Assembly (NCBI GenBank): GCA_021464525.1
Contig: JADRCO010000712.1
Span: 1-27,840 of the forward strand
From: Rhizophagus sp. LPA8_4_AMF
Lineage: Eukaryota > Glomeromycota > Glomeromycetes > Glomerales > Glomeraceae
DNA length: 27,840 nt
Reading direction: 5' to 3'
This document shows positions 1 through 9,004 of the stretch, one piece after another. The translations under genes were made by a program, and so were the position numbers. Positions within the stretch are counted from its first letter, which is position 1; every line of letters starts with the position of its first letter. The notes below the pieces were generated by a model that searched no databases, had not been told where the DNA came from, and saw only the letters and a program-made list of their open reading frames with translations.

Positions 1-569
1 TACATTTTGAATTTTATTTTGATTGGTTTTAATTTAATGACAATATATGTGATTAATGAACAACAATAGTTTGATGCATTTCTTTTGCTTGCCATTGTAT
101 TTACAGAGATAATATAAATATCAAAGTGTTCATCTTAATAAGATAAAACTAATAAGTTTAAGATCATTAAAATCAACCACTGGTTCTCAAGATAGCAAAA
201 TTTGAAGCTAAAAAGTTAATATAGCTTTATATATTTGAAACCAGAATTTATTATAAAGTTTATACAATTTTTTTTAGTATTATTTGAGATTCTAACTATA
301 CCTTTTCATTTCTAGATAAGATTTTTTTAATCAATAATATTTAATTATATATAGATATTTCCAAAAAAGTTCAATTTATTAATACCTGTAAAAAAAATAA
401 AAAATTTAATTAATAAAACAAAAAATTGAATTTTAAAAAGTTTTAAAGCAAAGTGAAATACTTTAAAACTTATCAATTAATTTTAAAATGCTGATCTACA
501 GTAAAATACTGTTCTATATTTAAATACCCATCAAATATTAAGAAATTTAACTGAAAAAATCTGTTTAAA
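1..569. other. AT-rich non-coding DNA
   Basis: No open frame of useful length, splice-flanked exon or RNA gene is visible. The sequence is dominated by A and T runs. A degenerate first unit of the tandem array that follows may begin near 385, where a 'taatacctgtaaaa' motif occurs. Confidence 0.6.
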
Positions 570-1530
570 ATTCAGCATTAAAAGAACTGAATACCTACAA
601 AAAAAGAAAAAGATTTAAAAAATAAATTAAAAAAATTAGTTTGTAATTTTAAAACTTACTATACTGCATATTCAAATCACAAATTTAAAGGAACTAATAC
701 CTACAAAATAAAAAAAAAGTTTAAAAAATAAATTAAAAAAAAAAATATTTTAAATTTTGAGTTTGAATTAAACTTACCATACCATTATATTTAAGTTATA
801 AATTTAAAAAAACTAATACCTATAAAAAAAAGAGAAAAGTTAAAAAAAAATAAACTAAAAAATAATAAGTTTTAAGTCTTAAGTTTGAATTAAAATTTAC
901 TATACCATTATATCTAAATTATAAATCTGAAGAAACTAATACCTACAAAAAGAAAAAAAGGGTTAAAAAAAAAAATTAAAAAAATAAGTTTTGAATTTTA
1001 AATTTTAAATTAAAATTTACTATACTATCATATTTAAGTTTAATATTTACAAAAAAAAAGAAAGTTAAAAAAAAATAAACTAAAAATAATAAATTTGGAG
1101 ATTTAAATATTGAAACAAAACTTAGGATAGTAACACATATTATATAATATTTAGTTTAATATAAATTTACCCCTCTTGTCAGATTTAACAGCCAATCAAA
1201 TTATTATATTATAAATATATGATTTTATTAAATGTAATGTAAGATTTTAACTATCTCCTCCTCCTCTTTAATGATTATATAATAAGTATTACTCACTTTA
1301 TCATACTACTATATTTAAATTACAAAGTTGAAGAAATTGATACCTATAAAAAGATAAATTTTTAAAAAATTAAATTAAAAAATGTTTAATTTGAAATTTA
1401 TCATATTAGCATATCTAAGTTGCAAACTGAAGAAACTGATATCTACAAAATAAAGAAAAAAAAAAAGTTAAAAAAAAAACAACAAAAAAAAATATTAAAG
1501 AAAATATTTAAGTTTAAAATAACTTACCTT
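570..1530 (-). repeat. Tandem array of ~110-125 bp units with splice-like cores
   Basis: Six to seven diverged units follow one another. Each has a 41-42 base core beginning, on the minus strand, with GTATTAGTTTCTT and ending GGTATA. In the best copies (minus cores 660-700, 778-819, 901-942) the core is preceded by a T-rich stretch ending TTGTAG or TTATAG and followed by GTAAGTTT or GTAAATTT, so it looks like a short exon between intron ends. The cores contain stops in all three minus frames, so they are not coding as they stand. Further, weaker cores lie near 1295-1345 and 1400-1445. A MITE interrupts the array at about 1120-1297. It could be a duplicated exon-intron unit that has decayed, or a satellite with chance splice motifs. 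Confidence 0.6.
1120..1297 (-). mobile_element. MITE-like repeat, copy 1 (inside tandem array)
   Basis: About 175 bases that are found again, in the opposite orientation, at 3004-3172. Shared blocks include, as read here on plus, 'acccctcttgtcagattta' and 'ttaacagccaatcaaatta'. The two ends of the copy are themselves loosely inverted (AGTAACACATATTATATAAT against AGTGAGTAATACTTATTATA). Tandem-array sequence resumes on either side, so this copy probably inserted into the array. No transposase is present; the superfamily is unknown. Confidence 0.55.
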
Positions 1531-1995
1531 TAAGAAAAAAAAGTATAAGAAAAAAAGAAAGGAATTAATTATTGCTATTGGTTAAAAAACAATTAGCAAA
1601 ATTTTTGCTGATCAGTGAAGAATTTCTGAATATAAATAAATTTTATATAATGAATTGTGTCTAAAAAATTGGCAAAGTATATTCAAATATACAATATTAA
1701 CAAAAATTTTTTGTTTTATACAACAAATATTCTATATTTATTTAAAATTTGATTAAAATGTACTATTAAATTAATGAATGAAAATGCCAAAATATACAAA
1801 AATTCTTTTGATATTTTTAGCATTTATAATGCTATTTTTAATACTAATAACATTATTTTTTCAATAATAATAAGATGTTAATTGCAAGTCAAACAGAAAT
1901 AATCTTTTATCCACCCATTTTGAAGTACCATAAATAGGTGATTTTATATTATCTAATAAAGCTGCAAAAAATGAATGAATACAGCCAAACCTTTC

Positions 1996-2075
1996 TATAG
2001 TCATACTCTATAAAACCAAAAAGTATGATTGTAATAAAAAGTGACTGCATAGAGGGTTTTTTAAATATGACTATA
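1996..2075. repeat. 80 bp inverted repeat (mini-MITE or hairpin)
   Basis: Arms TATAGTCATA (1996-2005) and TATGACTATA (2066-2075) are perfect inverted copies. Just inside them 'ataaaacc' and 'ggtttttt' also roughly pair. The size and arrangement suit a very short non-autonomous DNA element. Confidence 0.45.
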
Positions 2076-2131
2076 AAAATATTGTGATTTTAATGAAAGT
2101 GGGTTTTTTATATAGAATTAATAAATATTAG

Positions 2132-2158
2132 TTCTTATAAAAAGTGTACTTATAAGAA
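2132..2158. repeat. Perfect 9 bp stem hairpin
   Basis: TTCTTATAA (2132-2140) and TTATAAGAA (2150-2158) pair perfectly across a 9-base loop. Nothing ties it to a gene. Confidence 0.4.
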
Positions 2159-2420
2159 GAGATTAATATAATATGATTGTACAGAAAGGATTCTGAACAT
2201 CTCTAATATAAGTCACATTTGAATTTTTATAGATTTAACTAAATTTAGCTTAAACTCATAATTTAAAGTTTTAGAAAATTAAACCAAATTTAAAAAATAT
2301 CATATTTTTGAATTTTCACAAATTATTCTGATTTTTATAAAGTCATCAAATATTTTTAAGCAAATTTGATACTTTTTTAAAATATTTATATAATATTATA
2401 TACTTGCTGTTTTTATTACA

Positions 2421-2590
2421 ATTTCATATAAAAAAGTGTGTTGTGATGTTGTGATGCACTTTTTTATGATAATTTTATATAAAAAAATGCATCACAATAC
2501 TATAATGCACATTTTTTATAATAATTCCATATAAAAAAATGCATCATGATACCACAATGTATGATTTAATAAAAATTTCATATAAAAAAG
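2421..2590. repeat. ~52 bp minisatellite of hairpin units
   Basis: Three units plus a partial fourth, each starting like 'atttcatataaaaaa' (near 2421, 2472, 2524 and 2575). Within a unit, AAAAAAGTG and CACTTTTTT-like arms face each other, so every unit can fold as a hairpin. The period is about 52 bases. Confidence 0.6.
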
Positions 2591-3003
2591 TATCAACCAA
2601 TAATTTTTTTAATAAAGTTATAATTTTAGTTTTAGTAAATTGGAGTTAAATTAGATGTAATAATTTGATTTTTAGCAAATTACATCAATTTTAAAAGGAG
2701 CAAAAGTGCTTTTTTTATGCAGATCAGTTATGACTTATATATTAGATATCTGGAATTCTGTATAGGAGATAACTATATAGGAGATAGACTGTATATCTTA
2801 TATGCAAATTGTGCTTTATTTTTTGCAACTATTGGTAAAAATTTGTGATTAGTATTAGGTAATTATTTAAAATATCTAGTATAGATTTAACCAGCATTTA
2901 TTCTATCTGATATTTCAGCCTAATATAACTAGCTATTTGCATCATATTTATAAAATCAGTAATGCAATTTGCTAAAATTAGTAATTAATAATACAAGTTA
3001 ATT
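2591..3003. other. Non-coding DNA
   Basis: No gene seen. A short direct repeat TATAGGAGATA occurs at 2761-2771 and 2776-2786, five bases apart. Confidence 0.5.
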
Positions 3004-3172
3004 AGTGGAGTAATACTTATGATGTAATTATTAAAAAAAGGGAAAGGGATAGCTAAAGTTTTATATTATATTTAATAAAATTACATAATTTATAGTATAA
3101 TAATTTAATTTGCTGTTAAATTTGACAAGAGGAGGTAGGTTATATTAAACTAAATATGATATAATATATGTC
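3004..3172 (+). mobile_element. MITE-like repeat, copy 2 (inverted relative to copy 1)
   Basis: This is the same family as 1120-1297 in reverse orientation, alignable over about 170 bases. Shared landmarks are GAGTAATACTTAT near 3008, 'gctgttaaatttgacaagag' near 3112 and 'tatattaaactaaatat' near 3139. Together the two copies bracket about 1.7 kb, so they could be long terminal inverted repeats of one large element, or two independent insertions. No transposase frame lies between them. Confidence 0.55.
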
Positions 3173-3787
3173 AATTCCCTTACCAGATTTCTTATATAAG
3201 GATGCATTTAATTTTATTATACCTTTTTTTTTTTTACTATAATATTAATAAATATTCAAGTTATATATCAATGTTTATTAATGCTTAATGGTTGAAACAA
3301 AATATTTCAACTTTTATTTTTACATATTTCTTAGATCAATTAGTAGAAAAAAAAGAATTAATGAAAAAACAGATAAGACATCTAATTATAATATTATATA
3401 TATTTTTACTTTTTGATAAAAATATTATAGTTACAGTTAATATTTTTAATTGTATATAATATTTAAATTAAAATTTAATAGTAGTATATTAAATTATTAA
3501 ATAGTTTAATAAACCAACTATATTATATTTTTATTAACAATTTAACTATTTTTTTATATAAATAAATATTAAATAAATGCAATTTTTATTGAAACATTTG
3601 TATATTATAAGTTTTAATAACCAAAATTATAGTTAATTTAATATTTAACTATTATTTTTTGTATATACTTTTAACAATAAATTTATTATTCATTAATACA
3701 TTACAATCTATTAAATAAATAAATTGCATTTTTAAATAAACATAAATAAATTTTGCCTTATTATTTATTGTATTATTGGTGATAAGT
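3173..3787. other. AT-rich DNA 3' of the CoA-transferase gene
   Basis: No gene seen. The stretch next to 3787 should contain the 3' UTR and cleavage site of the minus-strand CoA-transferase gene, but no signal stands out from the general AT-richness. Confidence 0.5.
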
Positions 3788-5630
3788 TTAATTAATAATA
3801 TGCCCTTCTATCAAAGTTTTAATTTTATCCTCAGAATATCCTAAAATATTACTTAGAACTTCATATGTATGTTGTCCAAGAGTTGGAGGTGGTAATCTTA
3901 TTCTTGGATCTTCTTTGCTATATTTAACAGGTATTCCTATAATATAAAGGTCTAAGAAGAACTCTAAATTACACAATAATTATAATATTTATATAGGAAA
4001 TTCTAACCTGTCATTTTAATCTTTCCAGCTTTTGGATGTTCAACTTCTTGAATCATTCCACGGGCAATAACTTGAGGATGCTCAAAGGTTTTTTTAATAT
4101 TATTGATTGGAGCAAATGGAATGCCTTTATCAGAAAAAACAGACAACCAATATTCAGTATCTTTTTCAATGAATTTTTTTTGTAATAAATCAATCAATTC
4201 TTTTCTATTTTTGACGCGATCTGAGTTTGTTTTATATCTTTCATCTTGTAATAAAGTTCTTTCTTCGATGGCATTGCATAAAATTTTGAATTGTCCATCA
4301 TTTCCCGCTCCAATCATAATAAAACTATCTTTTGTTTTAAATCTTTGATATGGAACGATAGAAATATGTGAAGTTCCCATCCGACTTGCTTCTTGATTAG
4401 CAATAAGAAAATTGCTGCCAATATTTGCTAACGAAGCAACCTGACATTCAATTAATGAACAATCAATTTTTTGTCCTTGATTTGTTCGCATTCTTGATAT
4501 AAGTGCCGCCATAATAGCACCGTGCGTGTAAAGTCCTATATTTTATTTACAATTCAGTAAGATAATATACCAAGACCTCGATACTGCAATCTCCATACCA
4601 GTTGTTAAATCTATAATATTTAGAAATGTAAAAATTAATTTATAATCATACGCATAATAAGTTATTAAGAGAATTATTTATACCCGTAATGGCTACTCCA
4701 ACTTTAACTGGTTCGCCACCTTCTTCACCAGTAATATGCATAAGACCAGCTTCAGCCTAGCCTCAAAAAATTAATAACTAAATTTATATCGTAATAACAT
4801 AAAAATACGTAATACTTACTTCAACAATCACATCGTATCCAGCACGTTTTGCATAGGGGCCTGTTTGACCATAACCTTTTCACAATTTTTTTTTTTAAAA
4901 AAAAAATAGGATGGCAATTTTAATTTATACCAGCGAGTTATTTAAGTTTTTAACTTACCAGTAATCGAAGCATAGATCAACTTTGGATTAATTTTATTTA
5001 ATTCTTCATAACCTAGTCCCAATTTATCTAATTTACCAGGAATATAATTTTCTACTAATATATCACTTTGTTTTATTAAATCCTTTATTATTTGAGCACC
5101 TAACTGTGTTTTAAAATTTACTGTGATAGATTTCTTATTCCTATTAACGGCAAGAAAATATGCACTTTCTGGGCTAGATTTATCATTAGGATCTTTATTA
5201 TATGCCCATGGAGGACCCCATGTGCGTGAATCGTCACCATGTTTGGGGTTCTCAACTTTGATTATTTCAGCACTGAGCAATGGATTAATTATATTAATCA
5301 TTAAAAAGATGAAATTATCGATAAAATATCTTACCCAAGATCACCCAACAACATTGTACAATAAGGACCAGCTAATGAGGCATTTAATAATAAAAAGTTA
5401 AAATATAAATTAAAAATTCCGTACAATGTATAATAATATTTACCCAAAATACGTGTTAGGTCAACAACGCGATATCCTGCTAAAGGTAGTTTATCTGGTG
5501 TTTGCTCAATTTCTTTAGAATTGATGGCAATTTCTGATTTATGTCGACCAAAATTACAACGAATTCTTGAAATTGATAACGCTAAACCGGGTTTTTTATT
5601 GATCAGATTCATCATTTTTAAAGAAATCAA
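3788..5630 (-). CDS. SUGCT: SUGCT-type class III CoA-transferase
   Basis: Class III (CaiB/BaiF) CoA-transferase, 451 residues. It closely resembles human SUGCT, the mitochondrial succinate/hydroxymethylglutarate-glutarate CoA-transferase that attaches CoA to glutarate in lysine and tryptophan breakdown. Exons, 5' to 3': 5630-5444, 5371-5335, 5272-4959, 4875-4820, 4756-4684, 4610-4599, 4535-4008, 3936-3788; they sum to 1356 bases. Family motifs are in order: DLTRILAGPYCTMLLGDLG near residue 60, RTWGPP, NRNKKSI, VENYIPGKLDKLGLGYE, YASITGYGQTGP, GLMHITG, AITDLTTGLYTHGAIMAAL, SIVPYQ.FKTKD, PINN and PPPTLGQHT. By analogy with formyl-CoA transferase and AMACR the catalytic aspartate is D223 of AITD. 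The start at 5630 is the first Met of the frame; the Lys/Arg-containing, acid-poor first 30 residues suit a mitochondrial presequence. It shares a 186-base divergent promoter with MBF1. Confidence 0.93.
4599..4610 (-). other. 12-base microexon (exon 6 of SUGCT-like gene)
   Basis: Minus-strand bases read ...tattatag|ATTTAACAACTG|gtatgg. With the flanking exons they complete codons G|AT-TTA-ACA-ACT-G|GA, giving D-L-T-T-G, exactly the residues expected in the family motif AITDLTTGLY. Both intron ends are canonical. No other donor/acceptor pair nearby restores the motif in frame. Confidence 0.85.
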
Positions 5631-5735
5631 TTGATATAAATAATCTACATTTTATAGATTTTTAGCGTAACACGTGTTGTATAAAGCTGTGTAAGTTTGT
5701 GTTAAACAAAAATTGCGTAATGGACAAGCTGATTA

Positions 5736-5743
5736 GAACTTTC
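5736..5743 (+). promoter_or_regulatory. Possible heat-shock element (GAANNTTC)
   Basis: GAACTTTC within 'attAGAACTTTCTAG' fits the two-unit inverted nGAAn core bound by HSF1. It lies 81 bases upstream of the MBF1 start and 16 upstream of the TATA-like box. Only two perfect pentamers are seen, so this is weak evidence. Confidence 0.3.
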
Positions 5744-5751
5744 TAGTCGAG

Positions 5752-5760
5752 TATATAAAG
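5752..5760 (+). promoter_or_regulatory. TATA-like box of MBF1
   Basis: TATATAAAG, 65 bases upstream of the MBF1 start codon, is a good TATA consensus in a locally less AT-rich setting. Position and sequence suit a strongly expressed gene. Confidence 0.5.
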
Positions 5761-5816
5761 TATAAATATCCCACTTCCTCGTTTCAAATTTCTTGTTTTT
5801 CACTTTTTCAAAAAAA

Positions 5817-6486
5817 ATGGATGACTGGGATAAACAAACTATTATTCGTAAGAGGGCTGAAGTTCCTAAAGTTACTAAAGGTACTGCGGCGATAAATGCA
5901 GCTCGTCGGGCTGGTGCTGTTGTTGGTACAGAACGTAAAGGTACTGCTCAGTTCTTAGACATTTAAATACGTTATTCCTCTGTTTTTTTATAACAAGTTA
6001 AACTAACCCATTTTTCGGTTTATAGCTACCGGTGGTACTAATAAAGGACATTCTATGACAGATCACCAAAAGATAGCCAAGCTTGATCGAGAAAATGAAG
6101 TAGCTCCGCCACCAAAAATTAGTTTGTCAGTTGGTAAAGCTATTCAACAGGCTAGACAAGCTAAAGGTTTAACACAAAAAGAACTCGGCCAAAAGATTAA
6201 TGAGAAAGCTAATATTGTGAGTAACATCAGATAGCATTTTCTTTTTTTATATCATTTAATTATTAATTACTTATTATTTTTCGTAAGATAAATGATTATG
6301 AGATGAGCCGAACTATCCCAAATCCCGCTATACTTGGAAAATTGGAAAATATTCTTAATATTAAACTGCGCGGTAAAAACAGTGAGTATAGCACTAGATA
6401 TAAATAAGTCCGTTTTAAAATTTATCCTTTTTTGAATTAATGATTTATTTGTTTTATTATTAGTCGGGGAACCTAAACATAAGTAG
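5817..6486 (+). CDS. MBF1: Multiprotein bridging factor 1 (MBF1)
   Basis: Transcriptional co-activator that bridges bZIP activators (Gcn4 in yeast) and TBP, and also acts on ribosomes in frameshift control. Exons 5817-5940, 6026-6216, 6288-6381 and 6464-6486 give 143 residues, close to the usual ~150. The N-terminal MBF1 domain starts [13 protein letters not shown] and includes [11 protein letters not shown] and [13 protein letters not shown], as is typical. A Cro/C1-type helix-turn-helix follows (about residues 76-135), with [19 protein letters not shown] and [14 protein letters not shown], then a basic tail GEPKHK. The last exon is only 23 bases long. It lies head to head with the CoA-transferase gene and tail to tail with BUD13. 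Confidence 0.95.
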
Positions 6487-7317
6487 TTTTGTAAAAATAT
6501 ATATTTTTTTCTTCCCTACTCAAAAAGTGAATCGCTACATTTCGATTGCGTGATTTCGAGGAAATTTGAATGTTTTAAAATTGAGAAATGATCATTGGTA
6601 AGATAAAAACAAAATTAGCATGTTTTTATTATTCACAAAAAGTTGTTGAGCCCATTATGGGAGACATTATTCAAAGTGATGATATTTATGAAGTGCTAAT
6701 CATCAGTAGAGAGGTTTTTTTTATCATATGATGGTAGTTTATGTGCGAAATACATTAACGTGTTTTTTATTAATTTTTTATTAATTTGAAGTATCAAAGA
6801 ATCAATAAATATCAATTATTTAAGCATAATGTAATTTAACTTTCTTTAACATTATGTTTAAAATTAATTCTTTATACTATAGTCTATAGGTTAGAAAATT
6901 ACTTAATACTAGAATATTTGTAATATGATAAAGTGTAAATCAAGCAAACGAATTTGTTCCGTGTATTTTCCGAAGATGGTTGTCTTCTATCTTCTATATA
7001 TAAACGTGAAATCACCATCAATTTAGTGGGTAATTAGTGTTATACCCTAAAGAACACTGGTTTAAAAATATTTAGCATCTAAGACATCCGAAGCAATAAA
7101 CATAAATTTATTACTTTTCGAGCCAAATTGTCTATGAGAATTTTATCTTCTGTTTAAATGTTATTATGTTTCATATGATAGCACAATATACAATACATAG
7201 AATACTATTTCACAAACTTGCTATACTGTATTTAAGGTTAAGAGCACAATAAGCTTAACACGAAAGTCATGCCCATTCTAGTATAATTATAATTTTACTA
7301 TTGTTATGGGACTAACA
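6487..7317. other. Convergent intergenic region MBF1 / BUD13
   Basis: This should hold both 3' UTRs. A 12-base imperfect inverted repeat (TAAGCATAATGT 6821-6832, ACATTATGTTTA 6849-6860) could fold as a hairpin. A 40-codon plus-strand open stretch begins at ATG 6587 but is not recognisable and is probably chance. Nothing else is seen. Confidence 0.5.
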
Positions 7318-8729
7318 TCACATGTCTTCCACAGACCACTTATACGCTTCATTAGCGAGTGTAGCTCTAGCGTTTTGTTTTTCAAAATATTGTCTTTCAA
7401 ATCCATTTGAACGATCTGAAATGTAATTAAATAAATATATTACTATTAAAGAACTAAACTAACAAAACCAAATCATATTGTTACATACCAATACCATCCC
7501 ATCTAAATCCCGGTTGTATATTAAATCTATTAGGTGGTGCCGGTGGACCTTGATATCTTGGTCTCTCATTAACCCTTTTTTTATTTTTTTTCTATGAAAT
7601 TATGTGTATAAATAAATCATCCTTAAACGATACATATAACATAAAATCAATTTTACGAAAATACCTTAGTTAAAAACATTTCGGCTGGATCATTCCACCT
7701 TTCCTTAGCCTTTAATTCTTCATTTAAATCTTTATCGTCTTTATAACTAAGAAAAGAGATGTCAGAAAAGAATTCAAATTAATGGTTATAAAGTAAATTA
7801 AAAAATGTATCCTACATCGCTAAAGGCTTATTTAGTAGTTCTTCCTCTCGACGAATTTCCTCCTCTTTACCCCATCTCAATAACTTTTCTTCTTCTTCAA
7901 TCCTACGTCGTTCTTCTGCTCTTTTTGCTGCTTTATTAATTTTAGTACCTATAAGAATTATGTGTGTCGAGTATTAATATTTAAGTTGCAATATTTGATA
8001 GAAAATTAATTAAAGCATACGTACCTACATTATCGCGATATATAGTAGCTGCACCACGGCCAGATGATGAAGGATCCATTTTATTCACTAAATCCTTTTC
8101 ATCTTTCTTAGATCGTTCTATATCTTTATGCACTTTGTCAGAAGAGCGTAAACCCACATCAAAACCTGAAGACGTTTTGACAGATGGTGAGGAAGATGTT
8201 TTATGACGTTTTGGTATAGGTTCCTCTGAAACTTCAGAACTATTTTTGTTATTTCCTTCATGACTCATATACTCTAATAAATCATTAGAGGCATTAACTA
8301 TAATATGAAAAAATAATCAGTAAAATAAGAAATGTGCTCTATTATTACAAACAGAGTATAAAATTCCTAAATCCTAACCAATTTGTGGAGCTTCGTCTCC
8401 TATATCTTCTACAATAGGCTTCCACTTGCTGGATTGTTGTGTTTCTGTAGAAACTTCTAGAATAACCAATAAGCTAGTTTCCTTAGCATAAAGAATGATA
8501 ATATCAATGAATTACCGACTATAGGAGCAACCTCGTCTTCTTCGTCTTCCGAACGAACATTTTTCCACTGTCCAGTAATATCCTCTTCATCAATTATCGC
8601 CACACTTCCCAGCTTATCAGCTGTAGGCGTAGATTTTATTTTTTTCTTTTTTTTCTTTGTGGTTTCGATCTGTGTAGTTGTAGATTTCGCGCCATATTTT
8701 TTGGCGAGATAGACGTTGAGAGAAGTCAT
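7318..8729 (-). CDS. BUD13: Pre-mRNA-splicing factor BUD13/CWC26
   Basis: Subunit of the RES (retention and splicing) complex of the activated spliceosome. Exons, 5' to 3': 8729-8516, 8456-8379, 8297-8025, 7948-7816, 7746-7665, 7591-7489, 7415-7318; they total 981 bases, 326 residues. The start is [13 protein letters not shown], the family's usual N-terminus. An in-frame upstream ATG at 8822 was rejected because its extension is Phe/Tyr-rich and unlike the family. The middle is charged and low complexity (Lys run, acidic stretch, Ser-rich RHKTSSSP). The C-terminal BUD13 domain has TIYRDNVG, a Glu/Arg helix, [43 protein letters not shown] and ends [11 protein letters not shown]. It is divergently paired with ALY/REF. 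Confidence 0.95.
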
Positions 8730-9004
8730 TTGATTATTGTTGTATTTTTGTGAATAAATAAAATGAAAAAAAAAAGCGCGTTTAGTTGATTTATATGAAA
8801 TTTTATATAGTTTAGCGGTCATTTGACCTAAACTGAGTCAATTAATTTGACAATAGTTTATCTGTTAGATTTTTGTCACAAACAAAGTTATTTTCATCCC
8901 TACAAAAACACCATTCTTTCATTTTTGATTATTGGTTTTTTGCACCATATCAACTGGACATAGAAGTGATCCTTGTCTATACTTTTTAAGAATTCTCAAT
9001 TAAA
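8730..9004. promoter_or_regulatory. Divergent promoter, BUD13 / ALY-REF
   Basis: 275 bases between two start codons on opposite strands serve both genes. No clear TATA box is seen, unlike the MBF1 promoter. The arrangement would allow joint control of a splicing factor and an mRNA export adaptor, but no shared binding motif is evident by eye. Confidence 0.55.

Larger units (their letters stand above)
1531..2420. other. AT-rich non-coding DNA with small hairpins
   Basis: No gene is recognisable. Apart from the two inverted repeats listed separately (1996-2075 and 2132-2158), only AT-rich unique-looking sequence is seen. Confidence 0.5.
5631..5816. promoter_or_regulatory. Divergent promoter, SUGCT / MBF1
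   Basis: 186 bases separate the two start codons on opposite strands, so both 5' UTRs and promoters must lie here. A TATA-like box and a heat-shock-like motif are listed separately. A pyrimidine-rich stretch (about 5768-5807) lies just upstream of the MBF1 start. Confidence 0.7.

Noticed and set aside
6587-6715. Short plus-strand open stretch after MBF1
   Set aside because: About 40 codons, unrecognised, within the expected MBF1 3' region; not enough to call a gene.
8730-8822. Longer BUD13 start at an upstream in-frame ATG (8822)
   Set aside because: It would add 31 Phe/Tyr/Lys-rich residues before the well-conserved [13 protein letters not shown] start.
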